Below are positions 53,733 to 62,300 of a stretch of DNA of 64,000 bases, in pieces. Numbering within the stretch: position 1 is the first letter of the stretch; every line of letters starts with the position of its first letter. The notes under the pieces are model-generated. The model had not been told where the DNA came from and did not search any database. It saw only the letters and a list, made by a program, of their open reading frames with translations. The stretch covers positions 20,796 to 84,795 of the forward strand of contig CAISWQ010000040.1 of assembly GCA_903889245.1 (NCBI GenBank), in the 5' to 3' direction. This DNA is from an uncultured Lentisphaerota bacterium. GTDB lineage: Bacteria > Verrucomicrobiota > Kiritimatiellia > CAIQIC01. The translations under genes were made by a program, and so were the position numbers.

Positions 53733-54437
53733 GTGCAGCAACTATCCATCCTCGCGGCCGGGCTGGTGTGGCTCGGCGGGGCCGCGTCCGCGGCCGAGTC
53801 GTTCCAGCGCTATCAGATCATCCTCGACCGCGCGCCCTTCGGCGTCGCCGCGCCGCCCACGCAAACCGTGGCCACGCTCAAGAATCTGCGCCTCTCGATG
53901 CTGATGCGGATGCCCGATGGCCCGCGCGCCGGTTTTGTGGATGGGCAGGGCAAGAACGATTTCGTCCTGCGGGTGAACGAGAAGAGTGAGCATGACGTGG
54001 AGTTGCTCGCCGTGGACTACGCCAGGGAACAGGTCACGATCAAGCGCGAAGGCCAGTTGCTCATCCTGGGCTTGCAGCCGGGTGAGGCGGCGGTGCTGGC
54101 TTCCGCCGCAGTGGTGATGCCTTTTGGGCCGCCCCCCAGCGCGTTGCAGCCCGGCCCGCCGCCGCTGCCGCAGCATCTGCCCGCGGAGTTGCGTGCGATC
54201 CTCGGCCCGCCCCCGCACGAGCCCAGCCCCTATTCGCCGGAGGGCCGCCGCTGGGAACTGCAAAAGTTCCAACTGTTGAACCCAACGTTGCCGCCGGAGG
54301 CCGACAAGATCGCCTTGCCGCTGCCCGGCGGGATCAGCCAGCCGCAGGCCGTCCCCGCCGAGTTGTTGCCGCCGTCCCCGGGGGCGGTCCCGCCGGATAT
54401 GTACCGCTCCAGCCGACGCAGCCTCTTTGGCCGCTGA
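53733..54437 (+). CDS. Unrecognised exported proline-rich protein
   Basis: The GTG at 53733 is used because it starts a signal peptide (LSILAAGLVWLGGAASA); no ATG fits and the ribosome-binding site is weak. The 234-residue product contains the block FQRYQIILDRAPFGVAAPP, which resembles the start of small periplasmic proteins often found in this group, followed by a beta-rich part (DVELLAVDYAREQVTIKREG) and a Pro-rich tail (GPPPSALQPGPPPLPQH). I do not recognise a function. Two GT2 genes follow in the same direction. Confidence 0.6.
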   Translation: MQQLSILAAGLVWLGGAASAAESFQRYQIILDRAPFGVAAPPTQTVATLKNLRLSMLMRMPDGPRAGFVDGQGKNDFVLRVNEKSEHDVELLAVDYAREQVTIKREGQLLILGLQPGEAAVLASAAVVMPFGPPPSALQPGPPPLPQHLPAELRAILGPPPHEPSPYSPEGRRWELQKFQLLNPTLPPEADKIALPLPGGISQPQAVPAELLPPSPGAVPPDMYRSSRRSLFGR

Positions 54438-54471
54438 CTTTCCCGCGCCCGTCCGTTACCATCCGCGCCAC

Positions 54472-55275
54472 ATGAGTGCGGCGTCCTCCCATTCCGTCGC
54501 CTGGCAAGGCGGCGCGCGCGCGCGCGGCCAGGGCCATCCCGCCGCGCCCGGCCGGCCGCTGGTGTCGGTCATCATCGTGGTGAAGAACGGCGCGGCGACG
54601 CTGGCGCGCGCGCTGGAGAGCGTCTGGGCGCAGACCTATGCGCCGCTGGAAATCATCGTCCGCGACGGCGGCTCCACCGATGGCACGCTGGACCTGTTGC
54701 GCCGCCACGCCGACCGGCTGGAGGTCTGGAGCAGCGCGCCGGACAGCGGCCTGTATGCGGCGATGAACGCGGCGCTCCAGGAGGCGCGCGGCGACTGGCT
54801 GCTGTTCCTCGGCGCCGATGATGAGCTGCGGCCCGGGTTCTCCGCCGCCGCCGGGCAGTTGCGTGAGCCGCACACGCTGTACTACGGCGACGTACTCCTG
54901 GCCTCGCGGCAGCGCCGCTACGACGGGGTGTTCACCGCGGCCAAGCTCGCGCGGCGGAACATCTGCCAGCAGGCGCTGTTTTATCCGCGCGCCGTGTTCG
55001 CGCAGTATAATTTCGACACTCGTTACCGCGTGCTGGCCGACTGGGCCTTGAACATGCGCTGCTGGCACGATGGCCGGTTCCGGTTCCAGTATGTGCCGGA
55101 GGTCATCGCCGAATTCAACGACAGCACCGGCGTCAGTTCGCGGCGTTCCGATGCTGCGTTTCAGCGCGACTATCTGGCGCTGGTCCGCGCCCATTTTTCC
55201 GCGCCGATCTACTGGTGGCGACGGGCTGTACGCACGGCGGCGTGGCCGCTGCGCGTGCTGGGGTGGGGGCGATGA
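54472..55275 (+). CDS. GT2 family glycosyltransferase 1
   Basis: A 267-residue GT-A transferase. The N-terminal nucleotide-binding block reads VSVIIVVKNGAATLARALES and is followed by IIVRDGGSTDGTLDLL and FLGADDELRPG, where the Asp-Asp is the metal-binding DXD-like site. It would build a surface or secreted polysaccharide. Its TGA stop directly touches the first palindrome of array J. The ATG at 54472 is chosen over upstream codons because the extension is unlike the family. Confidence 0.88.
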   Translation: MSAASSHSVAWQGGARARGQGHPAAPGRPLVSVIIVVKNGAATLARALESVWAQTYAPLEIIVRDGGSTDGTLDLLRRHADRLEVWSSAPDSGLYAAMNAALQEARGDWLLFLGADDELRPGFSAAAGQLREPHTLYYGDVLLASRQRRYDGVFTAAKLARRNICQQALFYPRAVFAQYNFDTRYRVLADWALNMRCWHDGRFRFQYVPEVIAEFNDSTGVSSRRSDAAFQRDYLALVRAHFSAPIYWWRRAVRTAAWPLRVLGWGR

Positions 55276-55390
55276 TTTTCCAAGGATTGGAAAGGGGCAG
55301 GGTCGGTTTTTCCAGGCCTTGGAAAAACCGGCGGGTTTCTTTTCCAAGCCTTGGGAAAAATAAGCCCGTATTTTCCAAGCCTTGGAAATC
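55276..55390. repeat. Phased palindrome array J (4 units filling a gene-to-gene gap)
   Basis: Centres are at 55285, 55317, 55349 and 55380, with steps of 32, 32 and 31 bp. The array fills almost the whole 118-base gap: it begins at the stop codon of GT2 gene 1 and ends four bases before the start codon of GT2 gene 2, whose only ribosome-binding candidate is the GGAAA at the right edge of the last palindrome. Confidence 0.93.
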
Positions 55391-55393
55391 GCT

Positions 55394-56320
55394 ATGAACG
55401 CGCCGACCACAACGCCGCTGCCGCCGGTCACCCTCTGCATGGTGACGTTCAACTCGGCCAAACTGCTGCCGGAGACGTTCACGCGGCTGCTCGCGGTGAC
55501 GAACTATCCCGCGGCACGCTGGCTCGTGGTGGACAATGCCAGCAGCGATGGCACGGTGGAGTTGATCCGGCAGCGCTGGCCCGAGGTGCGCGTGGAGCAG
55601 ATGGGCAGCAACCTTGGTTATCCTGCGGCCGTGAACCGTGCGTTCGCGCTGGCGGACACGGAGTTCGTCGCGCAGATCAATCCCGATGTGCGCGTGGAGC
55701 CAGACTGGCTCGCGCCGCTGGTGGCGGCACTGGTGGATGATCCCGCCGTGGCCATGGCGGGCGGGCGGATCCTGCGACCGGATGGTACCACGCAATTTTG
55801 CGGCACGCGCCTGCATCCCTGGAGCGCGTTGCTCGGCAGCCGTGGCGCGCGCGATCCGGGCGCGCACACCACGCGGGTGGATTTCCACAGTCCGCTGTTT
55901 CTGGTGCGGCGCTCGGCGTGGCAGGCGGTCGGCGGCTTCAGCGAAGGCTATGCGCCCGGCTACTATGAGGACGCCGAGCTCGGTTTCGCGTTCCGGCGCG
56001 CGCGGCGGCCGGTGTTGTTCGTGCCGGAGTGCCGCGCGGTGCATCTGGGCTCGGCGACATTCAAATTGCTGCCGCAGCGGAGCTTCATGCGCTTCTATGA
56101 GCGCAACCGGTTGCAGTTTGTCTTCCGCAACTATCCGCCGGGCTGGCTCGCGCTCCATCTGTTGGGCGAGGGCGCGAAGGCGTTGGAAAGTCTGGCGCGT
56201 GGCTATCCACGGGAATATGTCGCTGCGTGGCAGACGCTCTGGCGCGAGCGTGTTGCCATTCGCTTGTTCCGCGCAAGTTGGCAGCGCGCGGCCGGGCAGC
56301 TCAACGTCCCGAGGCCTTGA
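55394..56320 (+). CDS. GT2 family glycosyltransferase 2 (rhamnosyltransferase-like)
   Basis: A 308-residue GT-A transferase with the blocks VTLCMVTFNSAKLLPETF, LVVDNASSDGTVELIRQ, GSNLGYPAAVNRAF and FVAQINPDVRVEPDW, then GYYEDAELGFAFRR, which supplies the catalytic Asp. This is the wording of the rhamnosyl/hexosyltransferase branch of GT2. The start at 55394 follows the last palindrome of array J by four bases. The 3' end overlaps the convergent beta-helix gene by 20 bases. Confidence 0.9.
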   Translation: MNAPTTTPLPPVTLCMVTFNSAKLLPETFTRLLAVTNYPAARWLVVDNASSDGTVELIRQRWPEVRVEQMGSNLGYPAAVNRAFALADTEFVAQINPDVRVEPDWLAPLVAALVDDPAVAMAGGRILRPDGTTQFCGTRLHPWSALLGSRGARDPGAHTTRVDFHSPLFLVRRSAWQAVGGFSEGYAPGYYEDAELGFAFRRARRPVLFVPECRAVHLGSATFKLLPQRSFMRFYERNRLQFVFRNYPPGWLALHLLGEGAKALESLARGYPREYVAAWQTLWRERVAIRLFRASWQRAAGQLNVPRP

Positions 56321-58931
56321 GTTTCCAGCCGCCCGTGGGCCACCAGAAGCTGGCCGAGCGCGTGGTGTCATTGGTGTTCATGAACCAGCCGCCGACGCGG
56401 CTGTCCGGCGTTTGCCAGAGCAGATCACATGCGCCATCGTTGTCCACATCGGTGACGCCGCAGAGCGCCCACTCGCCGGTATTGAAAGCAACGGCTCCGC
56501 GGATCGAACCATCGGGGTTGTGATGCCAGATGGCCACCGCACCCGCGGCATTCTGCCAGAACAGTTCGGCCTGGCGATCGCCATCGAGATCGCCGGCGCC
56601 GCGCAGCTTCCAGCCACCCATGTTGCCCAGCACTACCGCGGCGAGGAAGTCGCCGTTCGTGGTGAGGCGCCAGTAGGCTGTGTTGCCGGAGGCGGTCTGG
56701 AAGAAAAGCTGTGCCCGGCCAAGGTTTTCATAGTCGCCGGCAGCTTTGATTTCCCAGCCGCCCGTGTTCCACCAGAAGCGCGCCTCGCGGACCGAACCAT
56801 CGGCCTGCATGAACCAGCCCCCGGTGTTGCAGGCCGCATCCTGGAACAGCAGGTCGCTGACGCCATCGCCATCCACGTCGCCGGCGGCCTTGAGCGCCCA
56901 GCCGCCGGTGTGGGCGAGGATGCGCGCAAACTGGAAGCTGCCGGTGCTGCCGAGCACCCAGCTTGCGAGCATGCCGGAGGGCTCCTGGAAAAAAAGCTGC
57001 GGCACGTTGGTCGCATAGGCGCACGGGAGCCACGTTATCTGATCCACCCAGCCGGCCTCGCTGCCGGAGACGGCGGGGCTGTTCTTCGTGTAGGTCCACT
57101 TGAGCGTCACCGTGTTGGTCGAGCCGAGGAAGGTCGCATACTGGCTCCAGTTCACGTTGCCGGAAATCTGGCTGACAAGCTGAGTGCCGATTTGGAACTG
57201 AAGCTGGTTGGTCGCCGCGGAGGATACCTTCCACCAGAACAGGAGCGAGGCCGGGCCATTGGTTGTGATCTCGAACCACGTTTGCTGGCCCGCGCCGATC
57301 GCGCCACTTTGCGCGGCGGCGCCATCGCGTGTGAGCGCCGCTTGGCCGTACCAGTTCGCGTCGCCGCCCGTGGTCCAGGTCCACGCCGGCTGATTCACGG
57401 CCGTGCCCAGGGCTATGGCCGAGACAGCGTTGCTGGAATAGGGGAGCTTGATGAGCGTGACGGTATTCGTGAGGTTGCCCTGCGGCGCGAGGGGCGGCGT
57501 GGCGCGGTCATCGCCGGGGAACGCCGGGATGGTGGCGAAGGTCATGCCGAGGCTCGCGCCGGCGCGGACGCGATAGTCGCCATGCTCCGGATCCACGAGT
57601 TGCGGCTCGGTGTTGTTGATGAGGTTGTCGCCGAGCACCTGCGTGATGTTGCAGGTCGGATTGGTGTGTTGCCCGCCTTGGCCTGTGTCACCCAAACCCA
57701 GCGTGGTGCAGCCATCGTTCCAGATCAGGTTGCCGGCGATGCGCAGGTTGGTGTCCACGACGGACGGGTCGCTCACGTTGCAGCCGGCGGGTGGCGTCGC
57801 GGGGCCATTGATGGCGAAGTGTTGCCAGCGGCTGCCGGAGCCGGCGGGGTTATAGACGAGGTTGTTATAGATATAGACGTTGCGGGCCGGGATGAATTCG
57901 CCGCTGGCCGTCGCGCTGCCCCAGCCGCCGGCGGCGTTGAGCGCGGCGCAGCGCGCGGTGTCGCCATCGCAACTGCGCGCGCCGTGGACGACCTCGATGA
58001 CGTGGTCGTTGGTGCCCGCCTTGTAGAGCGTGTTGTAGGCGAGCAGCACGTTGTAGCCGCCGTTGACGCCCAGGCCCGCCGTGCCGGTGTGGTGAATCAG
58101 GTTGTTGACGAACTTGAGGTCCTCGACCTCGTAATGCAGCCACGGCGCGACCATGAACTCGAAGCCGGTGCCGTTGCCGGCGACGAAGCCGCCGGTCGCG
58201 CCGTTGAAAAGCTCATTGCCCTCGATCAGCAGTTGGGCCGAGCCGCCCTTGACCAGCACGCACCACTCGCCCGCGTTGTGGATCTTGCTCGCGACGATGT
58301 GGCCGTACTGCACCGCCACATAGTCCAGCGGATACCAGAACGCGCCGGAGATGTCGCACTCCTCCACGTAGAGCTGTTGCGTCTGGTTGGCCTTCAGCGT
58401 CTCCTGCGGCTGGCGCGTCGTGCCGTCGAAGCCATCGAGCGTACAGCCGCGCAGCAACACATGGTCGCAGTTGGCCAGATGCACCACATTGCCGCCGCCG
58501 CCGTAGCCGGGGTCGGTGACGATGTGGATGTCCACGAGATAGAGATAGCGGCAGTCGAAGATATCCAGATAGCCGTGCAGCCGCGCCGTGCCGCGCCCGC
58601 CCGTCGCCTGTATTAGCACGGGTGCGCTCGCCGTGCCCCAACGCGAAGCCATCCAGCCCGGCACCGCCGCGGCAGCATAATCACCGGGCAGCAACGCAAT
58701 CCCGTAGCCGTGGCCGGTCAGCGTCGCGCTCGATGGAATGCGGTTCCACGCCTCGGTCAGCGTACGCAGCGGCGCGTTGCTCGCGCCGCTCGCGGCATCG
58801 TTGCCGTTGGTGGGGTTGACCCAGACCCAGGTGAGTGTGGGCGAGCCTGTGTCATAGCGCGCCGCGCCCGGCGTCTGGGCGACGGCGGCCCCGATCATCA
58901 GCACGGTTAAACTGGCACCCAGCCACTTCAT
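56301..58931 (-). CDS. Large exported parallel beta-helix protein with Trp-rich C-terminal repeats
   Basis: From the ATG at 58929-58931 the 876-residue protein has a signal peptide (MKWLGASLTVLMIGAAVA). Residues about 35-510 are a right-handed beta-helix (TNGNDAASGASNAPLRTLTE at the cap; repeated NLIHHTG and NNLVYN turns), typical of polysaccharide lyases or adhesins. About 520-640 is a beta-sandwich-like domain, and about 640-876 consists of repeats of the form GGW-x-LKAAGD-x-DGDG. The last 360 residues are nearly the same as the end of the 59348-63637 protein. No catalytic residues can be assigned. Confidence 0.82.
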   Translation of the reverse strand: MKWLGASLTVLMIGAAVAQTPGAARYDTGSPTLTWVWVNPTNGNDAASGASNAPLRTLTEAWNRIPSSATLTGHGYGIALLPGDYAAAAVPGWMASRWGTASAPVLIQATGGRGTARLHGYLDIFDCRYLYLVDIHIVTDPGYGGGGNVVHLANCDHVLLRGCTLDGFDGTTRQPQETLKANQTQQLYVEECDISGAFWYPLDYVAVQYGHIVASKIHNAGEWCVLVKGGSAQLLIEGNELFNGATGGFVAGNGTGFEFMVAPWLHYEVEDLKFVNNLIHHTGTAGLGVNGGYNVLLAYNTLYKAGTNDHVIEVVHGARSCDGDTARCAALNAAGGWGSATASGEFIPARNVYIYNNLVYNPAGSGSRWQHFAINGPATPPAGCNVSDPSVVDTNLRIAGNLIWNDGCTTLGLGDTGQGGQHTNPTCNITQVLGDNLINNTEPQLVDPEHGDYRVRAGASLGMTFATIPAFPGDDRATPPLAPQGNLTNTVTLIKLPYSSNAVSAIALGTAVNQPAWTWTTGGDANWYGQAALTRDGAAAQSGAIGAGQQTWFEITTNGPASLLFWWKVSSAATNQLQFQIGTQLVSQISGNVNWSQYATFLGSTNTVTLKWTYTKNSPAVSGSEAGWVDQITWLPCAYATNVPQLFFQEPSGMLASWVLGSTGSFQFARILAHTGGWALKAAGDVDGDGVSDLLFQDAACNTGGWFMQADGSVREARFWWNTGGWEIKAAGDYENLGRAQLFFQTASGNTAYWRLTTNGDFLAAVVLGNMGGWKLRGAGDLDGDRQAELFWQNAAGAVAIWHHNPDGSIRGAVAFNTGEWALCGVTDVDNDGACDLLWQTPDSRVGGWFMNTNDTTRSASFWWPTGGWKLKASGR

Positions 58932-59106
58932 GCCCCGAAAAATAGCACACGCCATGCCGCCTAGGGAGGCCACAGAGGCCCGCACAGGGCCAAAATCTTA
59001 CACAAAACCATGGCGGGGGCCGGCTGGCAGGCTGGTCGGGTCCCTTTTGGGACCTGCCCGGAAGCCGCGGGGACGTGCCCGGACGGCGCGGGGAGGTGGC
59101 CGGTAG

Positions 59107-59323
59107 CTTTCCGAGCCTTGGAAAAGTACGCGTGGATTTTTCCAAGCCCCGGAAAAGGGAACCGCAGAAGGACGCAGATCAGCGCCGATAGCCGGTCGCT
59201 GCGACCGCATCGGCGATTCCCTTTTCCAAGCCTTGGGAAAAACGCCGCGCGGGTTTCCCATCCTTGGAAAAAGCAAGGGTGGAACGCGACCTCCGGGCGC
59301 GTTCAGCGTACCCATCCTTGGAT
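59107..59323. repeat. Palindrome array K (5 units, interrupted)
   Basis: Units are centred at 59116, 59147, 59231, 59262 and 59316. The steps are 31, 84, 31 and 54 bp, so two 31-bp pairs are kept but the array is broken once by an inserted hairpin-bearing segment (59160-59220) and once by 23 extra bases. The fifth unit has only CCCATCCTTGG. Confidence 0.85.
59183..59215. other. Two-part hairpin inside palindrome array K
   Basis: CGCCGAT (59183-59189) pairs with ATCGGCG (59209-59215), and inside it GGTCG (59194-59198) pairs with CGACC (59202-59206) around a three-base loop. A degenerate CGCAG tandem lies just left of it. It looks like a separate small element inserted between array units. Confidence 0.6.
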
Positions 59324-59347
59324 AGACGCGGGGGCCAGGGGCGGTTT

Positions 59348-62300
59348 TCAGCGGCCGGCGGCCTTGAGTTGCCAGCCGCCGGTGGGCCACCAGAAGCTGG
59401 CGGCGCGCGCGGTGCCGTTGGAGTTCATGAACCAGCCGCCGGTGCGCGTATCCGGCGTCTGCCAGAGCAGGTCACACGCGCCGTCGTTATCCACATCCGC
59501 CACCCCGCACAAGGCCCACTCGCCGGTGTTGAAGGCGAGCGCGCCGCGGAGGGAGCCATCGGGATTGTGATACCAGATGGCCACCAGCCCGGTGGCGGTC
59601 TGCCAGAAAAGTTCCGCCTGGTGGTCGCCATCGAGGTCGCCCGCGCCGCGCAGTTGCCAGCCGGTCATGGTGCCGAGCGGGGCGGCGGCGAGGAAGGCGC
59701 CGTTGGTGTCGAGCAGCCAATAGGCGACCGCGCCGGCGGCGTTCTGGAACAGGATCTGGGCGCGGCCCAGCCCCGCATAGTCGCTGGCGGCCTTGATCTC
59801 CCAGGTGCCGATGTTGAACCAGTAGCGGGCGTCGCGCACGGAGCCGTCGGGGTTGAGGAACCAGCCGCCGGTGTCGCTGGCGGCGGATTGGAAGAGGAGA
59901 TCGCTGACGCCATCGCCATCCATGTCGCCCGCGGCCTTCAGCGCCCAGCCGCTGGTCCTGGCGAGTACGCGCGCGAAGCGGAAAGCGCCGTTGGTCTCGA
60001 CCACCCAACTGGCGACCAGGCCGGAGGGCTCCTGGAAGAAAAGCTGCGGCACATGGGTCGCGTAGGGACAGGGCAGCCAGGTCACCTGATCCAGCCAGCC
60101 GGCGTAGGGGCCGGCGCCGGTCAGCGTCAGGCGCTGGAAGGTCCAGCGCAAGGTGTAGGAGTTGGTCGAGCCGAGGAAGAGCACCTGTGGCTGCCAGTCG
60201 GCGGAACCGGTGAGCTGGGCCCTGAGCTGGCCGTTGACCGAAAATTGCAGCACATCGCTGGCTTGCGCGGCACTGCGCCACCAGAACAGCAGCGAGCCGG
60301 GGCCGTTCGTGATGGTCTGAAGCCACGTCTGCCCGCCCCCGGCGAGGGCGCCGCTCTGCGCCGCCAGACCATCGCGCGAGCCCGCCGCGGTGGCGAACCA
60401 GGTGGCGTCGCCGCCGGTCTGCCAGGGCAGACCCGTGGCATTCAGCGCGCCGCCCAGCGCGGCGCTCACGGCGGGCAGGGTGAAGATGGCCGTATAGGTC
60501 GCCGCCTTGGGTAACACGGTGACGGTACGGGTGGCGGTCGCCACGCCATCATCCCAACTGGTAAAGAGCCAGCCGCTGGAGGCCGTGGCCGTGAGCTGCA
60601 CCTTGGTCCCGATGGGATGCACGCCGCCGCCGGTGATGGCGCCGCCGCCGGCCGGACTGGCCAACGTCAAAACCGTGCTCAAGTGGGTGAAGTTGGCCGT
60701 GCAGACCGTGGTGCCGTTGGTGACGCTGAAGCTCCAAGGGTTGTTGGTGATGCTCCCGTTCCAGGTCAGGAACGCGCCGTTGGTCGCCGCCACGGCGGTG
60801 ACCGTGGCGGTGGAGCCGACCACGAACAAGCCGCCGCCGGAGGCGCTGCCGCCATTGGTCGGGCTGGCCACCACCACCACGGTACCCAGCGGACTGAAGC
60901 TCGCCGTATAGGTGGCGCCGCCGGTGGGCACGACCACCGTCCGCGGAGTGTTGGTCGCGTTATCCTGCCACCTGATGAAGCGCCATAGATTCGAGGCGGT
61001 CGCGGTGAGCACCGCGTTGCTGCCCACCACATAGGCGCCGCCGCCGGTGACGCTGCCGGCGTTGGTGGGACTGGCCAGCGCGGTGATGACGGCGGTACGC
61101 GCAAAGAGCGCGGTGTAGGTGGCGCCGCCGACGCCGACCAGAATCTGGCGCGGATTATCCGTGACGCCATCGCTCCAGCGGACGAAAGCCCAGCCGTTGG
61201 ACGCCGTGGCGGAAAGCCACACCCACTCGCCCACGAGGAAAGTACCGGCACCGGTCACACTGCCGCCGAGGTTGGTATTGGCCACAACGCCGATCGTGGC
61301 AATCTGCGCGAAGCTGGCGATATAAGTGGCGCCGCCGGCCGGTACGGTCACGGTACGCGGCGTGTTGGTGGGGCCATCGTTCCAGCCCGTGAAACGCCAT
61401 TGGTTGGAAGCGGTCGCCGTGATCGAGATATTGCTGCCGATGGTGTAGGTGCCGCTGCCGGTGACGCGGCCGCCTTCGGTGGGATTGGCCTGCACCGTGA
61501 GCGTGGCGATGGTCGAGGCGAAGTTGGCCGTGTAGGCGGCGTTGGACACCACAAGGATGGAGCGCGAGCTGTTCGTCAGGCCATCCTGCCAGTCCACAAA
61601 GCGCCAGGTGTTGGACGCCGTCGCCGTCAGCAGGACGTTGCTGCCGACGGGATAGGTGCCGGCGCCGGTCACGCGCCCGCCCACATTCGTGTTCACCGCG
61701 ATGCTGATGACCGCCGCCGTCTGCACAAAGGTGGCGGTGTAGGTGGCGCCCGCGTCCGGCACGGTCACGCTCCGGCTGGCGTTGGAGTTGCCGTCGTTCC
61801 ATGCCGTGAAGCGCCATAGATTGGAGGCCGTGGCTGTAATGGTGACGTTGGTGCCGACCTGATAGGTGCCGCCGCCCGACACGCGCCCGCCGTTCTCCGG
61901 GTTGGCCAAAACGGTCAGCAGCGCCGTCGCCGGAGTCCAGCCGTTGACCTCGAAGGTCATGGTGGCGCCGGAAACACCGAAGTTGCGGAAGTCGAGGCCG
62001 GAGGCGGTGCCGTCCCACCAGCGCGCAGCCGGCGCGGAGTCGTCGGTGAACTGGCCGGTGTAGGCGGTGGCGGTATTGCCGGCGTAGTAGAGGTCCTTGG
62101 AGTCGCCCGAATTGACATTGTTCTGGAAGTGCCAGAGGTTGTCGGCCTGCATCAGCGACACCTCGTAGTTTTGGTGCGAGGTGTTGTAGTTGGTGCTCTG
62201 GATGCTCTTGTCGCCCAGTTCATCAATGTGCCAGATGGCGATGCCGGCGGCGGGCAGATTGGCGTCGCGGCCGGTTTTCTGGCGATTCTCCACGAGAAAA

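Larger units (their letters stand above)
58932..59347. other. Intergenic region holding palindrome array K and a cruciform element
   Basis: This 416-base gap between two leftward genes has no gene. It holds the split array K (59107-59323), an inserted-looking segment with CGCAG repeats at 59162-59180 and a strong hairpin at 59183-59215, plus a plain G/C-rich stretch at 58980-59100 with some short GGAC repeats. Confidence 0.6.

Noticed and set aside
56301..56320. Two exact 20-base convergent gene overlaps (here and at 44262-44281) as a shared mechanism
   Set aside because: Both are simple tail-to-tail overlaps with unrelated sequence; the equal length looks like coincidence.
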